Below, piece by piece: positions 18,652 through 26,967 of a DNA stretch of 44,459 nucleotides. The stretch spans positions 122,501-166,959 of the forward strand of contig NZ_SMAH01000006.1 of NCBI RefSeq assembly GCF_004342625.1. Reading direction: 5' to 3'. The position numbers were made by a program, and so were the translations under genes. The notes under the pieces are model-generated. The model made no database searches. It was given only the letters and a program-made list of their open reading frames with translations, and had not been told where the DNA came from. Numbering within the stretch: the stretch's first letter is position 1; the number at the start of each line of letters is the position of its first letter. This DNA comes from Tepidimonas ignava (GTDB taxonomy: Bacteria > Pseudomonadota > Gammaproteobacteria > Burkholderiales > Burkholderiaceae_C).

Positions 18652-20115
18652 ATGGAGACCATGCCCCGGCCTTCGATGCCGTCGCCGGCCCTGCAGGCAG
18701 CGTTGCGCGAGCTGTACGACCACGTGGCCCGCACCCAGCGCGAGCAAACGCGCCAGCTGCAGCGCACGGTGGAGCGGCTGCGCGAGGAGGTGTGGCGGCG
18801 TGAGCGTGCCGAGGCGGAGTTGCGCCGGCTGGCGTACCAGGATCCATTGACCGGCGGGCCGAACTGGACCCAGGCGCTGGAGCAAGGGCGCCGCCTGGTG
18901 GCGCAAGCCCGCGCGGAGGGCACGGCGTTGGCGGTGGTGTGCGCGGATCTGGACCTGTTTCGCAACATCAACGATGCGCTGGGCCACGCGGTGGGCGACG
19001 CGGTGTTGCAAACCGTGGCGCACATGGGCCAGCAGCGCATTGCCCCGCCCGGGGTGTGGGCGCGTATGAGCGGCGACCGCTTTGTGGCGGTGTTGCCCGA
19101 CTGCGACGCCGCGTGCGCGACGCAGTGGGCGCAGCGCTTGGTGCAGCGGGCCCAGGAGCCCATTGTGGTGCTCGGGCATGAGGTGGTCGTGCCGTTGTCC
19201 GCCGGTGTGGCGTGGTTGGGCGAGCATGGCCACGATTTCGAGGCGCTGGTGGCCGCCGCGGACATGGCGCTCAACGAGGCCAAGGCCGCTGGCCGCCGCA
19301 GCTGGCGCGTGTACAACCCGGCGTTGCAATCGCGCAGCGAGCGTGTGCACGCCTTGCACCGAGCGCTGAGCCAGGCGGTGCAGCGCGGCGAGCTGTCGCT
19401 GCACTACCAGCCGCAGGTGCGGTTGACCGACGGCGCCCCGCTGGGTGTCGAGGCGTTGCTGCGCTGGCACCACCCCAGGCTGGGTGTCGTGCCCCCGGCG
19501 GAATTCATTGGCGTGGCCGAAGACAGCGGGCTCATCATTCCGCTGGGCGATTGGGTGCTGGAGCAAGCCCTGCGCCAGTGGGTGCAGTGGCACGATCAGG
19601 GCGTGCCGTGCGCGCGTGTGGCGGTCAACGTGTCGGTGGCCCAGTTCCGGCAGGGCGACTTTCCCCACCGGGTGCAGGCGGCGCTGCGGCGAACCGGGGC
19701 GCCGGCCCACGCGCTGGAGCTGGAGCTGACCGAAAGTGTGCTGGCGCACGACGCCGAAGCGGCGCTGGCCACCACCGAGGCGCTGCGCGCGTTGGGCGTG
19801 CCGCTGGCGATCGACGACTTCGGTACCGGGTACTCGTCGCTGGCGTACCTGCGGCGCTTCGCGGTGCAGCGGCTCAAAATCGATCGCAGTTTCGTCGCGG
19901 ACGTGGGGCGCGACGGCGATGCCGAAGCCATCGTGGACCTGATCGCCGCGCTGGCGCAGCGGCTGGGCCTGCAAACGGTGGCCGAGGGGGTTGAGAACCC
20001 TACCCAGGGCGCGCTGTTGCTGGCGCGCGGTTGCCAACTCGCGCAAGGGTACGCCTATGCGCGTCCGATGCCGCCGGACGAGTGCGCGAGCTGGCTGCGC
20101 ACGGCGGGGCGCTGA
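18652..20115 (+). CDS. GGDEF-EAL protein with degenerate GGDEF; likely c-di-GMP phosphodiesterase
   Basis: 487 aa with no membrane segment or signal peptide. Residues 15-60 form a charged helix that is probably a coiled coil. In the GGDEF domain (about 65-235) the active motif reads SGDRF at 140-144, with Gly to Ser and Glu to Arg, so cyclase activity is unlikely. The EAL domain (about 250-487) keeps EAL at 267-269, the NVSVAQF segment, ELTESVL, IDDFGTGYSSL, KIDRSF and AQGYAYARP, so hydrolysis of cyclic di-GMP is likely. The degenerate GGDEF domain may bind GTP as an allosteric signal, as known for similar proteins. Start: ATG 18652 or 18661; neither has a well-spaced ribosome site, and I took the first. 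Confidence 0.85.
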   Translation: METMPRPSMPSPALQAALRELYDHVARTQREQTRQLQRTVERLREEVWRRERAEAELRRLAYQDPLTGGPNWTQALEQGRRLVAQARAEGTALAVVCADLDLFRNINDALGHAVGDAVLQTVAHMGQQRIAPPGVWARMSGDRFVAVLPDCDAACATQWAQRLVQRAQEPIVVLGHEVVVPLSAGVAWLGEHGHDFEALVAAADMALNEAKAAGRRSWRVYNPALQSRSERVHALHRALSQAVQRGELSLHYQPQVRLTDGAPLGVEALLRWHHPRLGVVPPAEFIGVAEDSGLIIPLGDWVLEQALRQWVQWHDQGVPCARVAVNVSVAQFRQGDFPHRVQAALRRTGAPAHALELELTESVLAHDAEAALATTEALRALGVPLAIDDFGTGYSSLAYLRRFAVQRLKIDRSFVADVGRDGDAEAIVDLIAALAQRLGLQTVAEGVENPTQGALLLARGCQLAQGYAYARPMPPDECASWLRTAGR

Positions 20116-20132
20116 ACCCCGCGTCGGGTGGC

Positions 20133-20160
20133 CTTGAAAAGAGCGGCGCCGTCCCCACCT
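20133..20160 (+). promoter_or_regulatory. Sigma32 (heat-shock) promoter of htpG
   Basis: CTTGAAA (20133-20139), a 13-base spacer and CCCCACCT (20153-20160). This matches the sigma32 consensus CTTGAAA-N13/14-CCCCATNT at all but one defined base. The predicted transcript has a leader of about 78 bases before ATG 20245. Confidence 0.8.
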
Positions 20161-20176
20161 GCGGCCCGGCGGGTGG

Positions 20177-20201
20177 CGCGGCGCGCGGGCAGCGCGCCGC
20201 G
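20177..20201 (+). promoter_or_regulatory. GC-rich stem-loop in the htpG leader
   Basis: CGCGGCGCGC (20177-20186) pairs with GCGCGCCGCG (20192-20201) across a 5-base loop. The outer arms CGGGT (20170-20174) and ACCCG (20205-20209) extend it. It is too stable to be an obvious thermosensor and does not cover the start codon. It could also end transcripts from the gene upstream. Confidence 0.5.
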
Positions 20202-20244
20202 GTGACCCGATGCGCAATCCGCCCAACGATCGTTGTCGACGACC

Positions 20245-22179
20245 ATGACCCAACACACCCATGCCTTCCAAGCCGAGGTGGCGCAGCTGCTGCACCTCGT
20301 GACGCACTCGCTGTACTCGAACAAGGACATCTTTTTGCGCGAGCTGGTCTCCAACGCGTCGGACGCGTGCGACAAGCTGCGCTTCGAGGCGCTGGCCGAC
20401 GCCTCGCTGTACGAGGATGTGCCCAACCTGGAGATCCGCGTCACCTTCGACAAAGCCGCCAAGACCATCACCATCACCGACAACGGCATCGGCATGAGCG
20501 AGGCCGAGGCCATTGAGCACCTGGGCACCATCGCCAAAAGCGGCACGCGCGAGTTTTTGCAGCGCCTCTCCGGCGACCAGAAAAAGGACGCGCAACTGAT
20601 CGGCCAGTTCGGGGTCGGCTTTTACTCCGGGTTCATCGTGGCCGACCGCATCACGGTGGAAAGCCGTCGCGCCGGCTTGCCGCCCGAGCAGGGCGTGCGC
20701 TGGACCAGCGACGGCACCGGCCAATTCACCACCGAAGCCATCACGCGCGCGGCGCGCGGCACCAGCGTCATCCTGCACCTGCGCGACGACGCCAGCGAGT
20801 ACCTGAGCCGCTGGAAGCTCAAGTCCATCATCAGCAAATACTCCGACCACATCAGCCTGCCGATTCTGATGCCCAAGGAGCAGTGGGACAAGGACAAGGG
20901 CGAGTACGTGCTGTTGGACGAGTGGGAGCAGGTCAACACCGCCAGCGCCCTGTGGACGCGCGCCAAGAAGGACATCACCGACGAGCAGTACATCGAGTTT
21001 TACAAAAACCTCGCTTACGACGACGAGCCCCCATTGGCGTGGGCGCACCACCGCGTCGAGGGCAGCACCGAGTACACGCAGCTGCTGTACATCCCGGCCA
21101 AGGCGCCGGTGGACCTGTGGAACCGCGACAAGCGCGGCGGCGTCAAGCTGTACGTGCGGCGCGTGTTCATCATGGACGACGCCGAGGCGCTGATGCCGGT
21201 GTACCTGCGTTGGGTCAAGGGGGTGGTGGATTCGGCCGACCTGCCGCTCAACGTCAGCCGCGAGCTGCTGCAAGAGAGCCGCGACGTGCGTGCCATCCGC
21301 GAGGGCAACACGCGCCGCGTGCTCAGCATGTTGGAAGACCTGGCCGCCAAGGACCGCCTGCCCACCGGCGAGGACTGGGAGCGCCTGAGCGACGACGAGA
21401 AAAAGCAGGCCGAAGCCGACGCCGGCAAGTACAGCCGCTTTTGGGCCGAGTTTGGCAGCGTGCTCAAGGAGGGGCTGGGCGAGGATTTCACCCACCGCGA
21501 GCGCTTGGCCAAGCTGCTGCGCTTTGCCTCCACCCACAGCGATACGCCCAGTGTCGGGCTGGCCGACTACAAGGCGCGCATGAAGGAGGGGCAGGAGGCC
21601 ATCTACTACCTGACGGCCGAGTCGCTGGCCGCGGCCAAGAACAGCCCGCAGCTGGAGGTGTTCCGCCAAAAGGGCATCGAAGTGCTGTTCATGACCGACC
21701 GCGTCGACGAGTGGATGCTGCAGTTCCTGCACGACTTCGACGGCACGCCGCTGCGCAGTGTGGCCAAAGGCGCGGTGGACCTGGGCAAGCTGCAAGACGA
21801 AGACGAGAAGAAAAAGACCGAGCACGCGGCCGAAGCGCTCAAACCGTTGCTGCAGCGCCTGCGCGACACGCTCAAGGACAAAGCCAAGGACGTGCGGGTG
21901 TCGGCGCGGCTGGTCGATTCGCCGGCGTGCCTGGTGGTTGAAGACGGCGAGTACTCGATGCAGCTGGCGCGGCTGCTGAAGGCTGCCGGCCAGAAGGTGC
22001 CGGACGTCAAGCCAATCCTAGAGATCAACCCCGAGCACCCGTTGGTGCGCAAGCTCGACGGCCACGCGCGCTTCGACGACCTGGCCCAGGTGCTGTTCGA
22101 CCAGGCGTTGCTCGCCGAAGGCGGCATGCCCGAGGACCCGGCCGGCTACGTCAAGCGCGTCAGTGCGCTGCTGGCCTGA
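20245..22179 (+). CDS. htpG: Hsp90-family chaperone HtpG
   Basis: 644 aa. The ATP-binding N-terminal domain has [26 protein letters not shown] and [12 protein letters not shown]. The middle domain has the catalytic-loop segment [12 protein letters not shown], and the C-terminal dimerisation domain is present, ending [13 protein letters not shown]. It is a cytosolic ATP-dependent chaperone. ATG 20245 was taken; a TTG four codons earlier is open but unlikely. No clear ribosome site is visible. A near-consensus sigma32 promoter at 20133-20160 indicates heat induction. Confidence 0.97.
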   Translation: MTQHTHAFQAEVAQLLHLVTHSLYSNKDIFLRELVSNASDACDKLRFEALADASLYEDVPNLEIRVTFDKAAKTITITDNGIGMSEAEAIEHLGTIAKSGTREFLQRLSGDQKKDAQLIGQFGVGFYSGFIVADRITVESRRAGLPPEQGVRWTSDGTGQFTTEAITRAARGTSVILHLRDDASEYLSRWKLKSIISKYSDHISLPILMPKEQWDKDKGEYVLLDEWEQVNTASALWTRAKKDITDEQYIEFYKNLAYDDEPPLAWAHHRVEGSTEYTQLLYIPAKAPVDLWNRDKRGGVKLYVRRVFIMDDAEALMPVYLRWVKGVVDSADLPLNVSRELLQESRDVRAIREGNTRRVLSMLEDLAAKDRLPTGEDWERLSDDEKKQAEADAGKYSRFWAEFGSVLKEGLGEDFTHRERLAKLLRFASTHSDTPSVGLADYKARMKEGQEAIYYLTAESLAAAKNSPQLEVFRQKGIEVLFMTDRVDEWMLQFLHDFDGTPLRSVAKGAVDLGKLQDEDEKKKTEHAAEALKPLLQRLRDTLKDKAKDVRVSARLVDSPACLVVEDGEYSMQLARLLKAAGQKVPDVKPILEINPEHPLVRKLDGHARFDDLAQVLFDQALLAEGGMPEDPAGYVKRVSALLA

Positions 22180-22225
22180 CGGCGTGGGCAGGTGGTGGTT
22201 CGTCGCCGCCCGCGCCGCGCGGGCG

Positions 22226-22231
22226 TAAGAT
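22226..22231 (+). promoter_or_regulatory. Candidate -10 of the MgtC-family gene
   Basis: TAAGAT (22226-22231) overlaps an in-frame ATG at 22230, so that ATG cannot be the start if this element is used. The next start, GTG 22272, has GAGGG 5 bases before it. No -35 is obvious. Confidence 0.45.
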
Positions 22232-22271
22232 GGCGCACGGACGCCATTGGATAACGCTTGCGAGGGCGCGC

Positions 22272-23021
22272 GTGGACACCACCTTGTCGTTGTGGGACCG
22301 CTATTGGTCCTTGCCGGTGCTGCAGGCCAACCTGCTGTTGTTCGCCAATCTGCTGGGGGCGCTGCTGCTGGGGTTGCTGGTCGGCTACGAGCGCGCGTAC
22401 CACAGCCGCGCGGCGGGCATGCGCACCTACGGCATCGTGTGCATGGCCTCGGCCGCGCTGACGGCGTTTGTGGCCTACCCGGACTACTGGTGGGGGCTGG
22501 CGCACACGGTGCCGATGGCGCCGGTGGACCCCACGCGCGTCGTGCAGGGCATCGTGACCGGCATCGGTTTCCTGGGCGCCGGCGTCATCATGCGCGACGG
22601 CTTCAACATCAGCGGCCTGTCGACCGCGGCGTCGATTTGGGCCACCGCGGGCATTGGGGTGCTGGTGGGCGTGGGGTTTTACGCCACCGCGATTTTGCTC
22701 GCGTTGCTGACCGCGGCGCTGATGATGTGGGGCGGTTGGATGGAGGCGCGCTTGCCGGCGCTGTCGGCGTTGGCGGTGACGCTGCGCTTCGCGCCGCGCG
22801 AGCACCCCTCGGGCGACGAGCTGCGCGCCGCGCTGGAGGAATGGGGTTTTCAGATGGCGGTTGGCACCTTGCGCGTGGAGGAAGGGCCCGACGCCAGCCA
22901 GTGGCACTTCGTGATGGTGGCGCGCCGCCTGGGCACCGAGGTGTCGATCCCCGACGTCGTGCGCCGACTGCGCGCGCTCGAAGGCGTGCAAGCCCTGACG
23001 GTGGCGCACGCGCGCAACTGA
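22272..23021 (+). CDS. MgtC/SapB-family inner-membrane protein
   Basis: 249 aa. About five membrane segments fill residues 15-165 and carry the family core: GLLVGYERAYHSRAAGMRTYGIVCM, QGIVTGIGFLGAGVIMRDG and ISGLSTAASIWATAGIGVLVG. A soluble C-terminal domain follows (about 170-249), as in the longer MgtC-type proteins. MgtC proteins modulate ATP synthase or ion balance in Salmonella under low magnesium; the role here is not known. I place the start at GTG 22272 (GAGGG upstream) rather than ATG 22230, which overlaps a TAAGAT -10 element. Confidence 0.85.
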   Translation: MDTTLSLWDRYWSLPVLQANLLLFANLLGALLLGLLVGYERAYHSRAAGMRTYGIVCMASAALTAFVAYPDYWWGLAHTVPMAPVDPTRVVQGIVTGIGFLGAGVIMRDGFNISGLSTAASIWATAGIGVLVGVGFYATAILLALLTAALMMWGGWMEARLPALSALAVTLRFAPREHPSGDELRAALEEWGFQMAVGTLRVEEGPDASQWHFVMVARRLGTEVSIPDVVRRLRALEGVQALTVAHARN

Positions 23022-23028
23022 CGCACGG

Positions 23029-23613
23029 TCAGGGCAGCGTGCCCGCCCACTCGATGATGGCGCGGTGGTCGGGCGCCAGCAGGGTGTAGTGCACACCGGC
23101 GGCGCTGTAAAAGTTGCGCATGTCGTTGTCCATCTCGCGCGCGCGCAGCTCGTCCTGCAGCCGGCCAGCCTGTATGTAGGGCTTGTCCGGGTCGCGCTGG
23201 GCAAAGACGTTGATGTGCTCGAAACGCTTCATCCAGGCCAGGATCTGGGCCTTGGTCTTGGCCACGTCGCAGATGTTGTCGGGGTATTTTTCGTTGTAGT
23301 ACAGCAGCTGCGGCAAGCCCCCTTCGGTCACCAGGTACTGCACCTGTCCGTCCAGCGCCAGCAGCATGCGGTACTGCTGTTGCGCCAGGCCATACTGGTT
23401 GCGCAGCGCTTCGACGTCGCCGGCCCACACGTGCATCTTGGCCACCTCGGGCACCAGCTCCACCGTCTTGTGGCGCAGGTGCATCTTGAGCACGACGGCG
23501 GAGGAGTACAGCGACTTGTCACAACCCGGCCCGCCCAGGATGTTGATCACCTTGGTGGGGTAGCGACGCATGCGCGTCTCGGTCGGGTCCACGTAAACGA
23601 CGCGGGTGCTCAT
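23029..23613 (-). CDS. Phage-type P-loop NTPase-like protein with altered Walker A
   Basis: 194 aa. The sequence resembles the small NadR/AAA_28-type ATPases known mainly from large phages: VINILGGPGCDKSLYSS, HKTVELVPEVAKMHVW, QQYRMLLALDGQVQYLVTEG, LLYYNEKYPDN and INVFAQRD. The P-loop (residues 27-34) reads GGPGCDKS, so the Gly before the catalytic Lys is Asp32. The codon is GAC, one base from GGC. This may weaken nucleotide binding or mark a specialised subfamily. It is convergent with the MgtC gene, 7 bases away. ATG 23613 gives a plausible start; the frame is open upstream. The function is unknown. Confidence 0.65.
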   Translation of the reverse strand: MSTRVVYVDPTETRMRRYPTKVINILGGPGCDKSLYSSAVVLKMHLRHKTVELVPEVAKMHVWAGDVEALRNQYGLAQQQYRMLLALDGQVQYLVTEGGLPQLLYYNEKYPDNICDVAKTKAQILAWMKRFEHINVFAQRDPDKPYIQAGRLQDELRAREMDNDMRNFYSAAGVHYTLLAPDHRAIIEWAGTLP

Positions 23614-23717
23614 GCTTGGGCTCCATCGGAGGCCCCCAGGGGGGGCTTGCGCACGATGATGCACCGGTCGCGCCCGGCCCGCAAGGGGGCGGTTGCAGCG
23701 TCGGCGACGCGATGGGC

Positions 23718-23723
23718 TACGAT
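23718..23723 (+). promoter_or_regulatory. -10 element placed for a leaderless methyltransferase transcript
   Basis: TACGAT (23718-23723) is followed by six bases and then ATG 23730, so transcription would begin at or next to the start codon. TTGCAG (23693-23698) is a possible -35 with a long 19-base spacer. Confidence 0.45.
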
Positions 23724-23729
23724 GCCGGC

Positions 23730-24608
23730 ATGAAACAAGCCCCACCCCCGGCCCTGCCGCCGGACGTGTTGGCCGAGCTGCGGCCAGGCCAATCGATCGA
23801 GCTGCTCAAGGCGCTGCACATCCTGACGCGCGACGGACGCCTCAACCAGGACACCCGGCGCAAGCTCAAACAGGTCAACCACCTGCTGCATTTCATTGAG
23901 CCGCTGCTGGAGGAGGCGCTGGCCGCGCGCGGCGACGTCACGGTGGTGGACCACGGTGCGGGCAAGTCTTACCTTGGCTTCATGCTGTACGACCGGCTGC
24001 TGGCCGCGCGTGGCGTGGGCGCCGTGTGGGGGGTGGAGGCGCGTGCCGAGCTGGTGCAGCGTGCGCAAGCGCTGGCGACGCAGCTGGGGTTTGCGCGCAT
24101 GCACTTCGTGGCGGCCACGGTGCGCCAAGCCATGCAGGCGTTGCCGGCGCAGGTGGACGTGGTGACCGCGTTGCACGCCTGCGACACCGCCACCGACGAC
24201 GCGCTGGACTTTGCGCTGCAGCGGCGTGCTCGCGCCATCGTCGTGGTGCCGTGCTGCCAGGCCGAGGTGGCCGCGACGCTGCGGCGCAGCAAGGCGCTGC
24301 AGCTGGCGCGCACGCCGCTGGCCGAGCTGTGGCGACATCCGCTGCACACGCGCGAGTTCGGCAGCCAAGTCACCAACGTGCTGCGTTGCCTGCGGCTGGA
24401 GGCGGCGGGCTACGACGTCACGGTGACGGAGTTGGTGGGTTGGGAGCACTCACTCAAAAACGAGCTGATCCTGGCGCGCCGCACGGGGCGTGGCAAGCGC
24501 AGCGCGGCGTTGCGGCTGCAACGCATCTTGGACGACTTGGGGTTGGCGGAACTCGGCGGGCGCTTTGCCATCCCACCAACCATGACCACCCCTGACGATG
24601 GAGGATGA
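23730..24608 (+). CDS. Class I SAM-dependent methyltransferase
   Basis: 292 aa. After a helical N-terminal part, VTVVDHGAGKSYLGFMLYDRLL (about 70-91) matches the SAM-binding motif I of the METTL25/GstCD-like group, with WGVEARAELVQRAQALA as motif II. DVVTALHACDTATDDAL and IVVVPCCQAEV (the PCC segment) are further marks of this group. The substrate is not known. No ribosome site is seen before ATG 23730, which fits the possible leaderless transcript. The stop is 6 bases before the antiporter GTG, so the two are likely cotranscribed. Confidence 0.8.
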   Translation: MKQAPPPALPPDVLAELRPGQSIELLKALHILTRDGRLNQDTRRKLKQVNHLLHFIEPLLEEALAARGDVTVVDHGAGKSYLGFMLYDRLLAARGVGAVWGVEARAELVQRAQALATQLGFARMHFVAATVRQAMQALPAQVDVVTALHACDTATDDALDFALQRRARAIVVVPCCQAEVAATLRRSKALQLARTPLAELWRHPLHTREFGSQVTNVLRCLRLEAAGYDVTVTELVGWEHSLKNELILARRTGRGKRSAALRLQRILDDLGLAELGGRFAIPPTMTTPDDGG

Positions 24609-24614
24609 CGCGCG

Positions 24615-25796
24615 GTGCAGGTGTTGTTGACATGGCCCGCTTTGCTGTGGCTGGCGTGGTGGCTGGGCGAGCGTGCGCAAGCCTGGGGGCTGCCGCGGGT
24701 GAGCGTGTACGTCGCCGTGGGCTTGCTGGCCAGCGTGGTGGCGCCGTCCCCGGCGTGGGTGGATGGCACGGTGCTGGCGTTGCTGGCGCAGTTGGCGCTG
24801 GCGTTGGTGCTGTTCGAGCTGGGGGGGCGTATTCGCCTGGCCTGGCTGCGTGCCAACCCGTGGGTGGCGGCGGCGGCCGTGGTGCAGGGGCTGGCCATGT
24901 GGGGGGCGGTAGCGGCGTTGGGCGCGTGGTTGGGCTGGCCGCCCGCGCAACGCTGGTTGCTGGCGGCGGTGGCGGTGGCCGCGGCGCCAGCCAGTTTGCT
25001 GCGCGTGGTCAGCGACGTGCGCGCCGGTGGGCAGGTGACCGAGCGCGCGCTGCACCAAGCGGCCATTCAGTCGGCGCTGGCCGTCGTGCTGGTCAAGGCC
25101 GTCACCGCCTATTGGTTCGTCAGCGCCGGCGACGGGCTGCAGGCGTTGTTGGCCAGTGGTTACGCGCTGGTGGCCTCGGTGGGGCTGGGCGTGGCGCTGG
25201 CGGTGTTGCTGGGGCCGCTGATGCGCGGTGTGCATGGCGTGGGCGCGGCCGCCAGCACGGCGGGGTACGCGCTGGCGCTGCTGTGGCTGACGGTGGTGGC
25301 CGACGCGCTCAAGCTGTCGCCGCTGCTGGCGGCGCTCAGCCTGGGGGTGGTGTTGCGCGCACGGCTGACGGTGATGCCGCCGGTGCAGCGCGACTTTGGC
25401 GTGCTGGGCTGGGTGCTGGGGGTGTTCGTGTTCGTCTACGTGGGGTCGCGCACCGCGTGGCCGGCGTTGGCGCAGGCCGAGGTGTGGTGGGTCGCGGCGC
25501 TGGTGCTGGGGGTGCGCCTGCTGGTGCCGGTGGCGTGCAACATGGCCGTGGCCTGGCCCAGCGGCACCACCGTGCGCAAGGGGGCCTTGGTGGGCGTGGC
25601 GTTGTGGCCGATGTCGGTGTTGACCCTGTTGTTGCTGGAGCGCAGCGTGGCGCTGGGCGTGGTGCCGGCCGCGGCCGTGCTGCAGCAGCTGGCGGCGGCG
25701 CTGCTGCTGGCCGAACTGCTGGGGCCGGTGCTGACGCAATGGGCCTTGCGCTGGGCGCGTGAGACGGCGCACAGCAGCCCCACCCGCCGGGAGTGA
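24615..25796 (+). CDS. Cation:proton antiporter (CPA2/KefB-like membrane protein)
   Basis: 393 aa, almost wholly hydrophobic with about 11-12 membrane segments. Features resembling the Na+/H+ exchanger fold are VSVYVAVGLLAS, ALALVLFELGGRI and the core AAAPASLLRVVSDVRAGGQVTERALHQAA. No cytoplasmic TrkA-N domain follows, so it is the membrane part alone. It starts with GTG at 24615. It sits between a methyltransferase and a YbdK-type gene, all with gaps under 7 bases, suggesting one operon. The transported ion is unknown. Confidence 0.8.
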   Translation: MQVLLTWPALLWLAWWLGERAQAWGLPRVSVYVAVGLLASVVAPSPAWVDGTVLALLAQLALALVLFELGGRIRLAWLRANPWVAAAAVVQGLAMWGAVAALGAWLGWPPAQRWLLAAVAVAAAPASLLRVVSDVRAGGQVTERALHQAAIQSALAVVLVKAVTAYWFVSAGDGLQALLASGYALVASVGLGVALAVLLGPLMRGVHGVGAAASTAGYALALLWLTVVADALKLSPLLAALSLGVVLRARLTVMPPVQRDFGVLGWVLGVFVFVYVGSRTAWPALAQAEVWWVAALVLGVRLLVPVACNMAVAWPSGTTVRKGALVGVALWPMSVLTLLLLERSVALGVVPAAAVLQQLAAALLLAELLGPVLTQWALRWARETAHSSPTRRE

Positions 25797-25799
25797 CCG

Positions 25800-26930
25800 A
25801 TGCCGTTGGAGCCGTTCAAGCACTCGGAGCCCCTCACGATGGGGGTGGAGTTGGAGTTGCAAATCGTCAACCCGTACGACCTGGACCTGACGCCGGGCGC
25901 GGACGATTTGCTGGCGTTGCTGCGGCGCGCCCCCTTCCCCGGCAGCGTCACGCCGGAGATGACGCAAAGCATGATCGAAATCGCCACCGGCGTGCACACC
26001 CGCCACGAGGAGCTGCTGGCGCAGTTGCGCGCCGTGCGCGACACGCTGGTGGCGGCGGCCGACCGCCTCAACGTCGAGCTGGCCGGCGGCGGCACCCATC
26101 CGTTTCAGCGCTGGTTCGAGCAACGCATTTTCGACAAGCCGCGCTTTCAGCAACTGTCGGGCCTGTACGGCTACCTGGCCAAGCAGTTCACGGTGTTTGG
26201 GCAGCACGTGCACATCGGCTGCCGCTCGGCCGACGAGGCGCTGTTTTTGCTGCACGCCCTCAACCGCTACGTGCCGCACTTCATCGCGTTGTCGGCATCG
26301 TCGCCGTTTTTCCAGGGCGTGGACACGCTGTTCGACTCGGCGCGCCTCAACGCCGTGTTTGCCTTTCCGCTGAGCGGGCGCGCGCCGTTTGTGTTGCGCT
26401 GGGACGACTTCGAGCAGGGTTACTTCCGCAAGATGGAGGCGACCGGCGTGGTCAAGTCGATGAAGGACTTTTACTGGGACATCCGCCCCAAGCCCGAGTA
26501 CGGCACGATTGAGCTGCGCGTGTGCGACACCCCGCTGACGGTGGAGCGCGCGGCGGCGCTGGCGGCCTACCTGCAGGCCCTGTGCCGCCACCTGCTGGAA
26601 GGCGGTGACCCGGCGCCCGAGGAGGATGACTACCTCGTCTACACCTACAACCGCTTTCAGGCCTGCCGGTTTGGGTTGGACGGCACGATGGTGCACCCCC
26701 GCACGCGCGAGGCGTTGTCGATCCGTGAGGACATTTTGACCACGGTACGCCGGCTGGCGCCGCATGCCCAGGCGCTGGGCAGCGAGGCGGCGTTGGCCGA
26801 CATCGAACAGGTTGCCGCAACGCTGGGCAACCACGCCAGCCACCTGCGCGCGGTGCATGCGCGCACCGGCAACATCCAGGGGGTGGTGCGGGCCGCGGCC
26901 GACGCCTGGCGTCATGGCGTGCTATGCTGA
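25800..26930 (+). CDS. YbdK-type carboxylate-amine ligase (GCS2 family)
   Basis: 376 aa, the family's usual length. [12 protein letters not shown] is the N-terminal glutamate-cysteine ligase-2 motif (Glu residues binding metal-ATP). [22 protein letters not shown] and the C-terminal [12 protein letters not shown] segment complete it. E. coli YbdK has weak glutamate-cysteine ligase activity; the real substrate is unclear. GGGAG lies 6 bases before ATG 25800, which is only 3 bases after the antiporter stop. Confidence 0.9.
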   Translation: MPLEPFKHSEPLTMGVELELQIVNPYDLDLTPGADDLLALLRRAPFPGSVTPEMTQSMIEIATGVHTRHEELLAQLRAVRDTLVAAADRLNVELAGGGTHPFQRWFEQRIFDKPRFQQLSGLYGYLAKQFTVFGQHVHIGCRSADEALFLLHALNRYVPHFIALSASSPFFQGVDTLFDSARLNAVFAFPLSGRAPFVLRWDDFEQGYFRKMEATGVVKSMKDFYWDIRPKPEYGTIELRVCDTPLTVERAAALAAYLQALCRHLLEGGDPAPEEDDYLVYTYNRFQACRFGLDGTMVHPRTREALSIREDILTTVRRLAPHAQALGSEAALADIEQVAATLGNHASHLRAVHARTGNIQGVVRAAADAWRHGVLC

Positions 26931-26967
26931 GTCACGCCACTTACAAGGTGCCGAGGAGACCCACCCC

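Noticed and set aside
20170-20209. RNA thermometer in the htpG leader
   Set aside because: The stem is very GC-rich and does not cover the start codon or a ribosome site; a sigma32 promoter already explains heat control.
18427-21825. 1132-codon open frame on the minus strand
   Set aside because: It is antisense to the GGDEF-EAL gene and htpG; its low-complexity His/Gln/Arg-rich sequence is the mirror of GC-rich codon use.
24450-26915. 821-codon open frame on the minus strand
   Set aside because: It is antisense to the antiporter and ybdK genes, with His/Gln/Arg-rich sequence and no known domain.
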